Shown one piece after another: positions 36,035-44,901 of a stretch of 64,000 nucleotides of DNA. The notes below the pieces were generated by a model. The model saw nothing but the letters and a program-made list of their open reading frames with translations. It ran no database searches and was not told the origin of the DNA. This DNA is from an uncultured Clostridia bacterium (GTDB lineage Bacteria > Bacillota > Clostridia > Christensenellales > UBA1242). The translations under genes and the position numbers were made by a program. Within the stretch, counting starts at the first letter, position 1, and every line of letters starts with the position of its first letter. The DNA lies in contig CALBOE010000006.1 in assembly GCA_937896905.1 (NCBI GenBank), positions 422,912 to 486,911 on the forward strand, given 5' to 3'.

Positions 36035-36616
36035 ATGGATAAATCTAACACTCAACAAAAGAAAACGATTGTGTCTAACTACCTTTATGCAACTTTGGTT
36101 GGATTGCTTGTGGTTGCATGTGCGTTAACAATTGCTTTAACAACAGGATCTGGACTTAATGGTGCGGAAGTGGGGCCAGTGGTTGAAGTTTCTGGCAACA
36201 CATATATGCTTCCAATGCAAAACGCAACACTTCAGAAGGACTATTCAGGCAGCGAGTTGCAATATAACGACACAATGAAACAATGGGAAATTCACAAAGC
36301 AATAGATTTTAAGGCGGGTGAAAATTTGGACGTTATGGCAGTTGCAAGTGGTTCAGTTTCTAAGGTTTACACAAACTATTTAGAGGGAACGGTTGTTGAA
36401 ATTGCACATTCTAACGGCGTGGTTTCTATTTACAAATCGCTAGCAAAAGATGTTGCAGTTAAAGTTGGCGACAAAGTTTCTGCCGGAGCCGTTATTGGAA
36501 AAGCAAGCGACAGTATGGCGCAAGAACTAAACTGTGGTGCACATTTACATTTTGAAATGACGGTTAACGGTGTTAAAGTTGACCCAAACAACTATCTTGC
36601 ATTGGGCGAAAAATAA
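36035..36616 (+). CDS. spoIIQ: M23 metallopeptidase-family protein, SpoIIQ-like
   Basis: A 193-residue protein with one membrane helix (about 17-38) and an external LytM/M23 domain. Zinc-site residues are preserved: HKAIDF (His and Asp, near residue 87) and HLHFE near residue 169. SpoIIQ of Clostridia keeps this catalytic set, unlike the B. subtilis protein, and pairs with SpoIIIAH across the forespore septum. The WEIHKAIDF form and the YwmB-like neighbour favour SpoIIQ over a vegetative hydrolase. I start it at the ATG at 36035 with TTAGGAGG; the longer frame back to 35957 runs into the upstream gene. Confidence 0.75.
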   Translation: MDKSNTQQKKTIVSNYLYATLVGLLVVACALTIALTTGSGLNGAEVGPVVEVSGNTYMLPMQNATLQKDYSGSELQYNDTMKQWEIHKAIDFKAGENLDVMAVASGSVSKVYTNYLEGTVVEIAHSNGVVSIYKSLAKDVAVKVGDKVSAGAVIGKASDSMAQELNCGAHLHFEMTVNGVKVDPNNYLALGEK

Positions 36617-36642
36617 AAATGGACAAATTTGTCCATTTTTTA
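36614..36642. terminator. Bidirectional terminator between spoIIQ-like and 36640 gene
   Basis: ATGGACAAATTTGTCCAT (36619-36636) is a perfect palindrome flanked by A and T runs. Confidence 0.84.
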
Positions 36643-37308
36643 CATAGCGTTGAGAGTATTTCTATAGTTGAAGGTTGAGTTGTTGTTTTCTAGGTAATCC
36701 GAATTTAAAATGGTAGGGTTAACAACAGGTGAATAAGTGTTTAGCCAATCTTCTGGAGCAGTTGTCCAGACTGCGTTTGCAGCATTGTTGGCTTGTTGAA
36801 TTGCTTCAACAACCACGTTAATATTATACACTTTGTTAGCATCTTCGTTTGTTAAGCTGGTTGGGATTGTAATTGCTGTAACAAAGTTGGTGCTGGCGTT
36901 AGAAGTGATTGTACCTTTGTAGTAGTAATAGTCGTCAGATCCTTCTTGCCAATCGCTGGTTGTTGTGGCTTCAACTGTTGTTGTTGCGCCTTCTGGGTTG
37001 GTGATTGTTAGTTTTGCTCTAACTAACGCTTCTGTCATTGCTGCCGGAGCTTGAACGCCAATAGGTTGGTCGTAAACTGTGCCAGGCAATGCTTTCCCGT
37101 CGAAGGTTAAAGTTTGAACTGCTGCTCCACCTTGAGTGATTGAAATGGTAACCGGATCGCCCAATGTGATGTTACCCACAACGCTTGCGGTTGAAGTGAA
37201 GTAGGCAAGGGCAACTCCAATTCCAATGGCTGCAATTAAAAGAATAGAAAGCACAACTATTGCAATGGTAGACGCCGAAACCTTGTTTCTTATTTTTGTG
37301 TTTGCCAT
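36640..37308 (-). CDS. SipW-type signal peptide protein, TasA/camelysin-like
   Basis: A 222-residue secreted protein. The N-terminus has a long hydrophobic segment followed by GVALAYFTSTASVVGNITLGD, the pattern of SipW-dependent exports in which the AYFT block continues into the first strand of a jelly-roll fold. TasA and camelysins with this pattern form surface fibres or act as casein-binding surface proteins. The rest is rich in Thr, Ala and Asn. AAAGGAG precedes the ATG at 37308. No signal peptidase gene is nearby. Whether it forms fibres cannot be told. Confidence 0.72.
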   Translation of the reverse strand: MANTKIRNKVSASTIAIVVLSILLIAAIGIGVALAYFTSTASVVGNITLGDPVTISITQGGAAVQTLTFDGKALPGTVYDQPIGVQAPAAMTEALVRAKLTITNPEGATTTVEATTTSDWQEGSDDYYYYKGTITSNASTNFVTAITIPTSLTNEDANKVYNINVVVEAIQQANNAANAVWTTAPEDWLNTYSPVVNPTILNSDYLENNNSTFNYRNTLNAM

Positions 37309-37418
37309 AAATTTCTCCTTTCTTAGACAATGTTATTTTGTGAAAGCAAGAAATTTTTATTCACATAATTTTAAATATTTGCAAACTAATGCAATTAATT
37401 TTTTGTTAAAAGTTTTTA

Positions 37419-37447
37419 AAAAAACCTCACAATAATGCGAGGTTTTA
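37419..37447 (-). terminator. Terminator of PrsA/SurA-like gene
   Basis: On the minus strand AAAACCTC pairs with GAGGTTTT around a 10-nt loop and runs into more T residues. Confidence 0.75.
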
Positions 37448-37452
37448 AATTG

Positions 37453-39333
37453 CTATAACAATGCTAAAGTGCCTTTAACTTTTGTTGTGTAAACTGTTTG
37501 TTTGTTAACACTTTTGCTCAATTCAATAATGCGGTCTTCTTCTGCATCGTATCCTGTGTTAGATGTGTAAGTTTCTTCTTCGCTTGTTGCAGGGTACACG
37601 GCATCGAATAACATATCGAAATAGGTTTCACGAGTTAAAGGATTAACTTCTAAATAATATAAATTATTAGGGTTTCCAGCTTTGTTTGTTAGGCTAATGT
37701 AAACAGAGTCTGTGTTGCTAAAAGCAATGTCTTGGCAACTAATATCACCAATATAATAAAGCAAGTGAATTCCGTAAGAAGTAACGCACATATTGTTTGT
37801 TGTTGCAGGGGTCATTGCGCCAACAACATTTTCGTTAATTAATCTAACGGCTTCTTTTGTGAACGCTTCTTCCATTGCACTGTTACCGTTTGTTCCAACA
37901 ACATAAGGCATGCCAGCATTTAATGTTGCAGTGTCGCCCGTGTATTTAAACATAAATTCGGTAAATTTATCCAACTTAGTTCTAGGGTTGTTTATTTTGG
38001 TTATTTCTTCATATTCTTCCAAAATGTTGGCAAGAGAAACAGCAACTGCTTCTTCGTCTACCAAACCGGTTTCTGGATTTCTTGGTTTAACTTGAGTTTT
38101 ACCAATAATTGCATTATATTCAAGTTTGTATTGTTCTTGGTCCATGCCCAATTCTTTGTTCTTTTCAAGGGCTTTAAGTTCGTTCTTTTGTTCGTCGCTA
38201 AAATTCAACAATGTGTGAGAGAAATATCCAAACTTTGTGCCATCGTCAAGGTTTTGATTATGATATAAAACTGTGTCGCCTTTTGTTCCAATGTCTTTCA
38301 TTGCAGATTTGTAACTTTCTTGAAAGTGGTGGTAAGCATTATAACTAGCATTTGCAAGGTATTTATATTTTTCTACCAATGCGTTAATACTTAAACTTTC
38401 ATTTTTAAGGTACATAGTGCGAACGTTTGTTAAATATTGAGATTTAACTTTAGCTTTAAAAGTTCTTTCAAAGTATCTATAAATTAAATCGTCGGTAACA
38501 GTGTTGTAAGGTTTGTTTTTATCGTTTCTTAAATAGAATTCGTAATCTCTTAAATCTTCAGCAAATAAAGATTTGCATTTTGCAACAATCTTGTTGTTTG
38601 TTTGTTCGTCTTCTTTTATGCTTACTTTAAGCAAACGGAAATATTCGTTTACAATTTCGGTTAAGGTGTTTTCAGAATTAAAGTCGGTTAACAAGTCCTT
38701 AGAAATAATTGCTTGATAAGTGGTTGGTTCTACGTATGTGTAGGCAATGTATTCCACTTCGTTAAAATATTGCGTTTCATTGTTTGTTTCGGTGGTTTTG
38801 CTTGCATCGGTAAAATAAATCTTTTTTGTGCGAAGTTCTGCACGTCTTTCGCTTAAAGTGTAGTTATAATCTTCAAACTTATATGCAGTTTCTTTGTCTT
38901 CATCCTCTTCTTCCTCGGCGTCATCTTTAGCGTCAATGTCTAGCATCTTTTTTGCAGAAGTAACATATTCGTCCATTTGTTCGTCTAACGATTCAAACAG
39001 GTCGTTAATCATTTCGTTAACTTGGTATGAAGTTGGAGCGTAGTAATCACCTTTGGAAAGTGCATATTGATAAATGTGTTCTTGTTCCATTAAAAGGTTT
39101 AATGTTTCTTCAAGGGCTTCTTTTTTAGATTTGCCTTGTTGATCTTCAAAATAAGATTTACCATAACTGTTGTAGGCAGAGAGAAGCTCGTGGCGTGAAA
39201 TTGAGGTGTTGCCAACTTTAGCAACCGTTTCGTTGTAGTATTTCACTTTATTAACCGAAAATCCGGCACAACCTGTTAAGCAACAGGTTAAAATCATTAA
39301 AAAGCAAATAATTGTAGCAGATAGTTTTTTCAT
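37453..39333 (-). CDS. PrsA/SurA-like foldase lipoprotein
   Basis: A 626-residue lipoprotein with lipobox LTGCAG (Cys near residue 22). A SurA/PrsA N-terminal chaperone-like region (about 35-115: VAKVGNTSISRHELLSAY, EALEETLNLLMEQ) is followed by a long insertion with a highly acidic stretch (about 125-150). Near residue 510, VVGAMTPATTNNMCVTSYGIHLLYYIGD resembles the end of a parvulin PPIase domain. It is twice the length of standard PrsA (about 290), so much of the sequence is lineage-specific. Probable role: folding of exported proteins outside the membrane. AAGGAA precedes the ATG. Confidence 0.72.
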   Translation of the reverse strand: MKKLSATIICFLMILTCCLTGCAGFSVNKVKYYNETVAKVGNTSISRHELLSAYNSYGKSYFEDQQGKSKKEALEETLNLLMEQEHIYQYALSKGDYYAPTSYQVNEMINDLFESLDEQMDEYVTSAKKMLDIDAKDDAEEEEDEDKETAYKFEDYNYTLSERRAELRTKKIYFTDASKTTETNNETQYFNEVEYIAYTYVEPTTYQAIISKDLLTDFNSENTLTEIVNEYFRLLKVSIKEDEQTNNKIVAKCKSLFAEDLRDYEFYLRNDKNKPYNTVTDDLIYRYFERTFKAKVKSQYLTNVRTMYLKNESLSINALVEKYKYLANASYNAYHHFQESYKSAMKDIGTKGDTVLYHNQNLDDGTKFGYFSHTLLNFSDEQKNELKALEKNKELGMDQEQYKLEYNAIIGKTQVKPRNPETGLVDEEAVAVSLANILEEYEEITKINNPRTKLDKFTEFMFKYTGDTATLNAGMPYVVGTNGNSAMEEAFTKEAVRLINENVVGAMTPATTNNMCVTSYGIHLLYYIGDISCQDIAFSNTDSVYISLTNKAGNPNNLYYLEVNPLTRETYFDMLFDAVYPATSEEETYTSNTGYDAEEDRIIELSKSVNKQTVYTTKVKGTLALL

Positions 39334-39437
39334 TGTAGGTTCCTTATATATTTAATCATTGCCTATTATAATATAAATTATAATAAAAAGCAAGAAAAAC
39401 AGAGCAATTTCCCTTGCTGTAAACGCAAAAATTTTAA

Positions 39438-42400
39438 TTAATCGTTGAAAAATTCTAGAAGATAATTCACAGACGTTAAAATGCTAAATTCGCTTGGATT
39501 TAGCGAGATTGTTGGTAACGCTCCTGCCTCAAATTTAAAGTGAGCAAATTTGCCAACCTTTTTAATTAGGTTTTGCAAATTAATGTCGCTATAAAAGGTA
39601 ACAGTCATTTTGGTTTTATTCAAAACAATATGTTTAACCATTGCCTTAAGCCCAAGTGCCTTTAAAAGCGAAATGTTAACAAGTAAATAAATTTCCTTTG
39701 GCAGTTTGCCGTAGTTAACCAGCAATTCGTTTATTGTGGCGCGCGCAGTTTCCTTGCTAGAAATGTTAGAAATTTTAGCAATAATTTTAAGGCGCTCGCC
39801 TTCGTCAGAAACAAATTCGGTTGGAATTTTACTGCTTAACGCAACGTCAATTTTAATTTCTCGTTCAACTTCCACCTTTTCGCCTTTTAATTTACGCAAG
39901 GTTTCGTTTAGAAGTTTACTATACATATCATAGCCAATTTTAATCATGTGGCCGTGCTGGGTTTTGCCTAAAAGTTCTCCGGCACCACGAATGGCTAAAT
40001 CCCTCATTGCAATTTTAAAACCGCTTCCAAGTTCCGTGTTTTCTGCAATGGCTTGAAGTCGGCTTGCCGATTCTTCGGTTAATGCCTTATGTTTATTGTA
40101 GGTGAAATAGGCGTAAGCTTGCTCTGTGTTTCTTCCAACTCGCCCACGAAGTTGATACATTTGGCTTAAGCCCAGTTTGTCGCTATCAATAACAATAAGC
40201 GTGTTGGCTTTTGGCAAGTCTACGCCATTTTCAATTAATGTGGTGGAAACAAAAACGTTTGTTTGCCTATCATATAAGCGCTTTATGGCGTTTTCAAGGG
40301 CTATTTCGCTCATTTGCCCATGAGCAACATCAAAAACTGCTTTTGGGTTATTTAACTTTGCTTTTAATTCGTTTGCAAAGGTGTAAATTTTTTCAACATT
40401 ATTAAAAATAACTAAAACTTGCCCGCCTCTATTCACCTCTTCATGAATTGCATTAAGAATAATGTCTTCATTATAGCCCAAAACGTAGGTTTTAACTGGC
40501 AATCTGTCAACCGGAGGCGTGCTTATAATGCTAATGTCCCTAACATTCATAAGCGACATGCTTAATGTTCTTGGAATAGGCGTTGCAGAAAGGGTTAAAA
40601 CATTAACATTATTTTTCATTTGTTTAATGTATTCTTTTGCTTTAACTCCAAACCTTTGCTCTTCGTCTAAAATAAGCAGGCCTAAATCTTCAAACTTAAC
40701 ATCGTTAGAAAGCAACCTGTGAGTTCCGCAAATAACATTAATTTTGCCACTTTGCAAATCTTCTAAAATTGCTTTTTGTTCTTTGGCTGTTTTAAAACGG
40801 TTTAACATTTCCACTTTAACGCCAAAATCTTTGGTGCGAGAAGAAGCTGTTAAATAGTGTTGCAAACTTAAAACGGTTGTTGGGGCAAGAATTGCAACTT
40901 GTTTTCCATTTTCCACCGCTTTGAAAAGCGCACGCATTGCCACTTCGGTTTTTCCAAAGCCAACATCCCCGCAAATAAGGCGATCCATAACCTTGCCAGA
41001 ATGCATATCCTTTTTAATGTCGGCAATGGCAGAAAGTTGGTCGGCTGTTTCGGTGTATTCAAAGGAATTTTCAAATTCTGTAAACAAGTAATCGTCCTCG
41101 CTGTACTTAAACCCTTTAACAGCTTTTCGTTTGGCATAAAGTTCTAGCAGTTCACCGCTCATGTCTTCTATGGATTTTATTGCTTTTTGTTTTAAACTAT
41201 CAAACTCTTTTCCTCCAAGTTTGTTTAAATTAACATTGTTACCATCAGCCATGTATAGCGATAAACAATCTGCACTTTCATAAGGAACGTAAAGCGTGTC
41301 GCCCCCACGGTAGGATAGTTTAAAAAACTCTTTTTCCACACCACCAGCAAAAAGGTTAACAACGCCTTCGCACTTTCCAATTCCGTGCGTGGAGTGAACC
41401 ACATATTCGCCGGCTTTTGGCAAATATTTAACCATGCGCTTTGTAACTTCTTTTGTTTCTTTTTTGTGAGCAAAGTTGGTGCTTCCAATGTAGAATTTGT
41501 CATCATCTTCAAAGCAGATGTTATAAGGAATTTTTAAACTTGTTAATATTATTCCTTTTTCGTTTTTATTGGTTGAGTATTTAACATGAGTTTCGTCAAA
41601 AATTTTCTTTATTGCAGAAACTGTTCCGGCATTATCTAAGCACAAATAAATTTGCTTTTCCTTAAACGGCTGCATTGCAATTTCAAGTTCTTGCAAATTT
41701 AAAAGGAAAGAATTAAAGTTTTTAGTTTTAAAATCAATATTAATAATATTGGGAAATTTATTTTTTAAGTCGGTAGAAAAAATATTAAAATTTTCAAAAA
41801 ATATTAATTTATTTGCATTTTTTGCATAAAAATCGTCAATATTAAAATATTTTTTGTTATTTTTATTGTTTAAATAAACATTTTTTAATTTTTCATTTTT
41901 AAAAATTGAATTTATTTTTTCTTCAATATTTAAAAGATTTGAGTTGTAAATGTTTGCAAATTGCAATTCGTTAGAAATTATAATTGGCAGGTTAAGTTGG
42001 TGGGCTTGAATAAGGTTTTGGCTAAACGGCATTAAGAATTCAAGCGGCAGGTCGTCGTTCCTGCTAATTGAAAACAACAGTTCTGTTATTGTTTCGCTTT
42101 CGTTTTGTAGTGCACTTAGGTTAGAAATAATTGCCTGTTTTTCGTCTTCTGCAATAAGCAATAGTTGATTGGGGGTTATATTTATTTCGGTCAGGTTTTC
42201 TTTGCGTTCAAACGATAAAAAATCGAAAGTATAAATGTCTTCTAGTTGTGTGTCGAAAAAATCTAATCTTGTTGGAAGATTGTTGATGGAGTTGAAAATA
42301 TCTACTACATCTCCGCGAACAGAGAACTCGCCTTTTGTTGTAACACTTTCCACTTTTTTGTAGCCAATTGTAACAAGCGACCTTTCAATTTCATTTATGT

Positions 42401-42785
42401 TATAATCTTTCCCTTTTTCAAAGTGGATTATGGAAGATTTAAAAGTGTTAATATCTGGCAGGGCGGTGAAAAGAAATTGCGGTGTGGAAATAATTATGCT
42501 GTTTTCATTTGCAATCGCAAAAAGTGCAGAAATTAAATCGTACTTATTTTCGCTGCTGGAAAATTTTGAAAGGGTGAAGTGCTTGTTAGAGTCATTAATA
42601 ACCACACAGTTTTTGTTTAGCGCCTTTAACTGCGCCTCAATTTGTGAGCAGCGTTGGTTGTTTGGTGCAATAAAAATTCCACATTTTAGTTGCGAAAGAA
42701 CTGCACCTTGTTCTCCAAGGCCTAAGTTGCTGCAAAATATGGTGTTCTTGCCAATGTTTTCTAGCAGATTGTGGTATCTTGGCAT
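39438..42785 (-). CDS. mfd: Transcription-repair coupling factor
   Basis: ATP-dependent translocase that removes RNA polymerase stalled at lesions and recruits UvrABC. At 1115 residues it is near full length (about 1150). The order is UvrB-like N-terminal region, CarD-like RNA polymerase interaction domain near 475-530 (GEYVVHSTHGIGKCEG), then RecG-like motor with GDVGFGKTEVAMRA (Walker A near residue 610) and LDEEQRFGV. The TRG motif and C-terminal domain follow. The N-terminal third is visibly more AT-rich and less conserved. It overlaps the end of pth by 25 nt, so the two form an operon driven from the pth promoter. Confidence 0.95.
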   Translation of the reverse strand: MPRYHNLLENIGKNTIFCSNLGLGEQGAVLSQLKCGIFIAPNNQRCSQIEAQLKALNKNCVVINDSNKHFTLSKFSSSENKYDLISALFAIANENSIIISTPQFLFTALPDINTFKSSIIHFEKGKDYNINEIERSLVTIGYKKVESVTTKGEFSVRGDVVDIFNSINNLPTRLDFFDTQLEDIYTFDFLSFERKENLTEINITPNQLLLIAEDEKQAIISNLSALQNESETITELLFSISRNDDLPLEFLMPFSQNLIQAHQLNLPIIISNELQFANIYNSNLLNIEEKINSIFKNEKLKNVYLNNKNNKKYFNIDDFYAKNANKLIFFENFNIFSTDLKNKFPNIINIDFKTKNFNSFLLNLQELEIAMQPFKEKQIYLCLDNAGTVSAIKKIFDETHVKYSTNKNEKGIILTSLKIPYNICFEDDDKFYIGSTNFAHKKETKEVTKRMVKYLPKAGEYVVHSTHGIGKCEGVVNLFAGGVEKEFFKLSYRGGDTLYVPYESADCLSLYMADGNNVNLNKLGGKEFDSLKQKAIKSIEDMSGELLELYAKRKAVKGFKYSEDDYLFTEFENSFEYTETADQLSAIADIKKDMHSGKVMDRLICGDVGFGKTEVAMRALFKAVENGKQVAILAPTTVLSLQHYLTASSRTKDFGVKVEMLNRFKTAKEQKAILEDLQSGKINVICGTHRLLSNDVKFEDLGLLILDEEQRFGVKAKEYIKQMKNNVNVLTLSATPIPRTLSMSLMNVRDISIISTPPVDRLPVKTYVLGYNEDIILNAIHEEVNRGGQVLVIFNNVEKIYTFANELKAKLNNPKAVFDVAHGQMSEIALENAIKRLYDRQTNVFVSTTLIENGVDLPKANTLIVIDSDKLGLSQMYQLRGRVGRNTEQAYAYFTYNKHKALTEESASRLQAIAENTELGSGFKIAMRDLAIRGAGELLGKTQHGHMIKIGYDMYSKLLNETLRKLKGEKVEVEREIKIDVALSSKIPTEFVSDEGERLKIIAKISNISSKETARATINELLVNYGKLPKEIYLLVNISLLKALGLKAMVKHIVLNKTKMTVTFYSDINLQNLIKKVGKFAHFKFEAGALPTISLNPSEFSILTSVNYLLEFFND

Positions 42786-43294
42786 AGTTCACCATCAATA
42801 AATTTTTGTATTAAAACGCAAGCATTTTCTTTTGATATTGCAAGAATTGCCTTGCTTTGTTCGTCTATTGTGGAAAGTACGTAATCGGCTAAATCCATTT
42901 TAGGGTTGCGGTCAATCCCAATACGTAATCTTGCAGTTTCTCCCACTTTGTTAACAATATCCCTCAATCCGTTGTGTGTGCCGGCAGAGCCGTTTAAACG
43001 GAAGCGGATTTTACCTTTTGGCATATCGATATCATCTAGCACAATAAGAATATCGCTTAAAGCAACCTTAAAGTATTTTTTTAATTCTAAAACACTGTTG
43101 CCACTTAAATTCATATATGTGTTTGGCTTAGCCAAAATGTAGCCATCTCCCTTTGCTAAACTTGCCAAACATTTGTTGCCACTAAAAGTTAAATTGTTTT
43201 GTTTTGCAAAAAGGTCCACAACGCTAAATCCAATGTTGTGATATGTGTTGTTATATTTCCCCTCTGGGTTGCCAAGTCCTACAATAATTTTCAT
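42761..43294 (-). CDS. pth: Peptidyl-tRNA hydrolase
   Basis: Recycles peptidyl-tRNA released prematurely from ribosomes. A 177-residue protein (usual 185-190) with GLGNPEGKYNNTYHNIGF at the N-terminus, including the catalytic His, then KPNTYMNLSG, DDIDMPKGKIRFRLNGSAGTHNGLRDI and GIDRNPKMDLADYVL. There is no ribosome site; the promoter places +1 at the ATG at 43294, making a leaderless mRNA for pth-mfd. The pth-mfd order is conserved in many Firmicutes. Confidence 0.95.
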   Translation of the reverse strand: MKIIVGLGNPEGKYNNTYHNIGFSVVDLFAKQNNLTFSGNKCLASLAKGDGYILAKPNTYMNLSGNSVLELKKYFKVALSDILIVLDDIDMPKGKIRFRLNGSAGTHNGLRDIVNKVGETARLRIGIDRNPKMDLADYVLSTIDEQSKAILAISKENACVLIQKFIDGELCQDTTIC

Positions 43295-43300
43295 AATTTT

Positions 43301-43328
43301 AGTATATCATAAATTTAAAAAATTTCAA
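43301..43328 (-). promoter_or_regulatory. Leaderless promoter of pth-mfd
   Basis: TTGAAA (43328-43323), 16-nt spacer, TGA-TATACT with the -10 at 43306-43301. +1 is predicted at 43294, the A of the pth ATG. Confidence 0.75.
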
Positions 43329-43433
43329 TAGGTTTTAATAATTTTAAAAAAGAAATGATTTATATGCTCAACTAAATAAATTCAAAAAAATATTAAAAAT
43401 TAATTTTTTATTAAAAAATCATTAAAATTACAT

Positions 43434-43479
43434 TAAAAAAAGGAAAGTTTATTAATATTTTAACAATTTTCCTTAATTT
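43434..43479 (-). terminator. Terminator of COG0523 gene
   Basis: On the minus strand AAGGAAA pairs with TTTCCTT across a long AT-rich loop that can extend the stem, followed by a T run. Confidence 0.55.
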
Positions 43480-43490
43480 TTTATTTGTTT

Positions 43491-44768
43491 TTAAATTCTA
43501 TCTAATTCTTTTGTGATTTTTTCTTTATCCATTTTTTGGCCAATAAACACAAGTTTAATCATTCTGTCGCCATATTCTTCATGCCAATCTTTGCGGAACT
43601 TTTCGTCGTTTAAAAGCAGTTGCTCAATTTGGCGTTTAGGCATTGTGGCGTACCATGGGCCATTTTCGGTTAGCACCTTTTGTTTGCCGGCCTGTTCATA
43701 CACATAACTCATATCCTTGTTGTTTTCAAAATACACCAAACCCTTGGTTCTAATAATTTGTTTGCCAAAATCTTTTGTTGTGAAATCTTCAAATTTTAAG
43801 CGGTCGAATGGTTTACGGCGGAAATACACAAATGTTCCAATGCCATATTCTTCTGTTTCGCCATGATCGTGGTGGCAATGTTCATGAGAGTGGTGATGGT
43901 GTTTGTGCTCTTTTTCTTCGTGGTGTTCATTATGGCAATGCTCGCATTCGCAGTCTACATCATGATTTTCGTGGCAGTGCTCGCACTGGCAATCGTCCTC
44001 GTGTTGATGTTCGGCAGTTTCAAGCTCGTCTAAATCTTTGTCTATTTCTTGGAACCAACCTGCCGAGGTTAATACGTTTTCCATGTCGAAGCGATTTGTG
44101 TCCAAAATTTCACTAAGCTCAACTTGTGAAAAGTTGGCTTCTAAAAGTTTTGCTTTTGGTTGAAGAGAGCGCACAATTTGTTTAACGCGCAAAAGCTCAT
44201 CTTTTGAAACCATATTTGTTTTATTCATAATTAAAATATCGCAAAATTCAATTTGTTGAATAACTAAATTTTCAATGTCGTCATCTTCAATGTTGTTTTT
44301 AACAAGCTCGTTGCCACAGCCAAATTCTTGAACCATGCGATAAGTGTCAACAACGCTAACAACGGCATCTAGTTTGCAATAAATTGGCATGTGTTTTGCT
44401 TTAAAACTTTCGGTTAAAAAGTTTATGGTTTGAGCAATTGGAATTGGTTCGCAAATGCCACTGGCTTCAATAATAATATGGTCAAATTTCTTTTGTTTAA
44501 CAATTTCGTAAAGTTGTTCAATAAGGTCCTGCCTTAGGGTGCAACAAATGCAACCGTTTTGAAGGGCAACCAAACTTTCTTCTTTTTTGCCAACAATGCC
44601 ACCTTTTTCAATAAGGTCGGCATCAATGTTAACTTCGCCAATGTCGTTAACAATAACGGCACATTTATATCCTTTTTTGTTGTTTAAAATGTGGTTTAAA
44701 AGTGTGGTTTTTCCACTTCCTAAATATCCAGTTACCAAGGTTATTGGAATGGTTTTAAATTCGTTCAT
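43491..44768 (-). CDS. COG0523/CobW-family GTPase with metal-binding His-rich insert
   Basis: G3E-family GTPase of 425 residues, of the kind that acts as a zinc or cobalt metallochaperone. Walker A is GYLGSGKT at residues 14-21, the family metal motif CICC lies near 74, and NKTNMV provides the base-specificity site. A striking insertion at about 254-305 carries two repeats of CECEHCH type followed by HKHHHHSHEHCHHDH, dense in His and Cys and flanked by Glu. The CobW C-terminal domain follows (FVYFRRKPFDRLKFEDF). The His/Cys block suggests storage or delivery of Zn2+. No Zur box was recognised. TTAGGAG precedes the ATG. Confidence 0.88.
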   Translation of the reverse strand: MNEFKTIPITLVTGYLGSGKTTLLNHILNNKKGYKCAVIVNDIGEVNIDADLIEKGGIVGKKEESLVALQNGCICCTLRQDLIEQLYEIVKQKKFDHIIIEASGICEPIPIAQTINFLTESFKAKHMPIYCKLDAVVSVVDTYRMVQEFGCGNELVKNNIEDDDIENLVIQQIEFCDILIMNKTNMVSKDELLRVKQIVRSLQPKAKLLEANFSQVELSEILDTNRFDMENVLTSAGWFQEIDKDLDELETAEHQHEDDCQCEHCHENHDVDCECEHCHNEHHEEKEHKHHHHSHEHCHHDHGETEEYGIGTFVYFRRKPFDRLKFEDFTTKDFGKQIIRTKGLVYFENNKDMSYVYEQAGKQKVLTENGPWYATMPKRQIEQLLLNDEKFRKDWHEEYGDRMIKLVFIGQKMDKEKITKELDRI

Positions 44769-44866
44769 AATCTTCTCCTAAAATCACTTCATTATATCAT
44801 AAATTTTAAAAATGTTAATAAAAATAGCAAAAATCGTTAAAATTTCTTTAAATTTTGGATTAAATA

Positions 44867-44895
44867 TTGTTTTATGTGTCGAATTATGATAATAT
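44867..44895 (+). promoter_or_regulatory. Leaderless promoter of U32 gene
   Basis: TTGTTT (44867-44872), 17-nt spacer, TGA-TAATAT with the -10 at 44890-44895. +1 is predicted at 44902, the A of the ATG. Confidence 0.72.
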
Positions 44896-44901
44896 TTAAA
44901 T

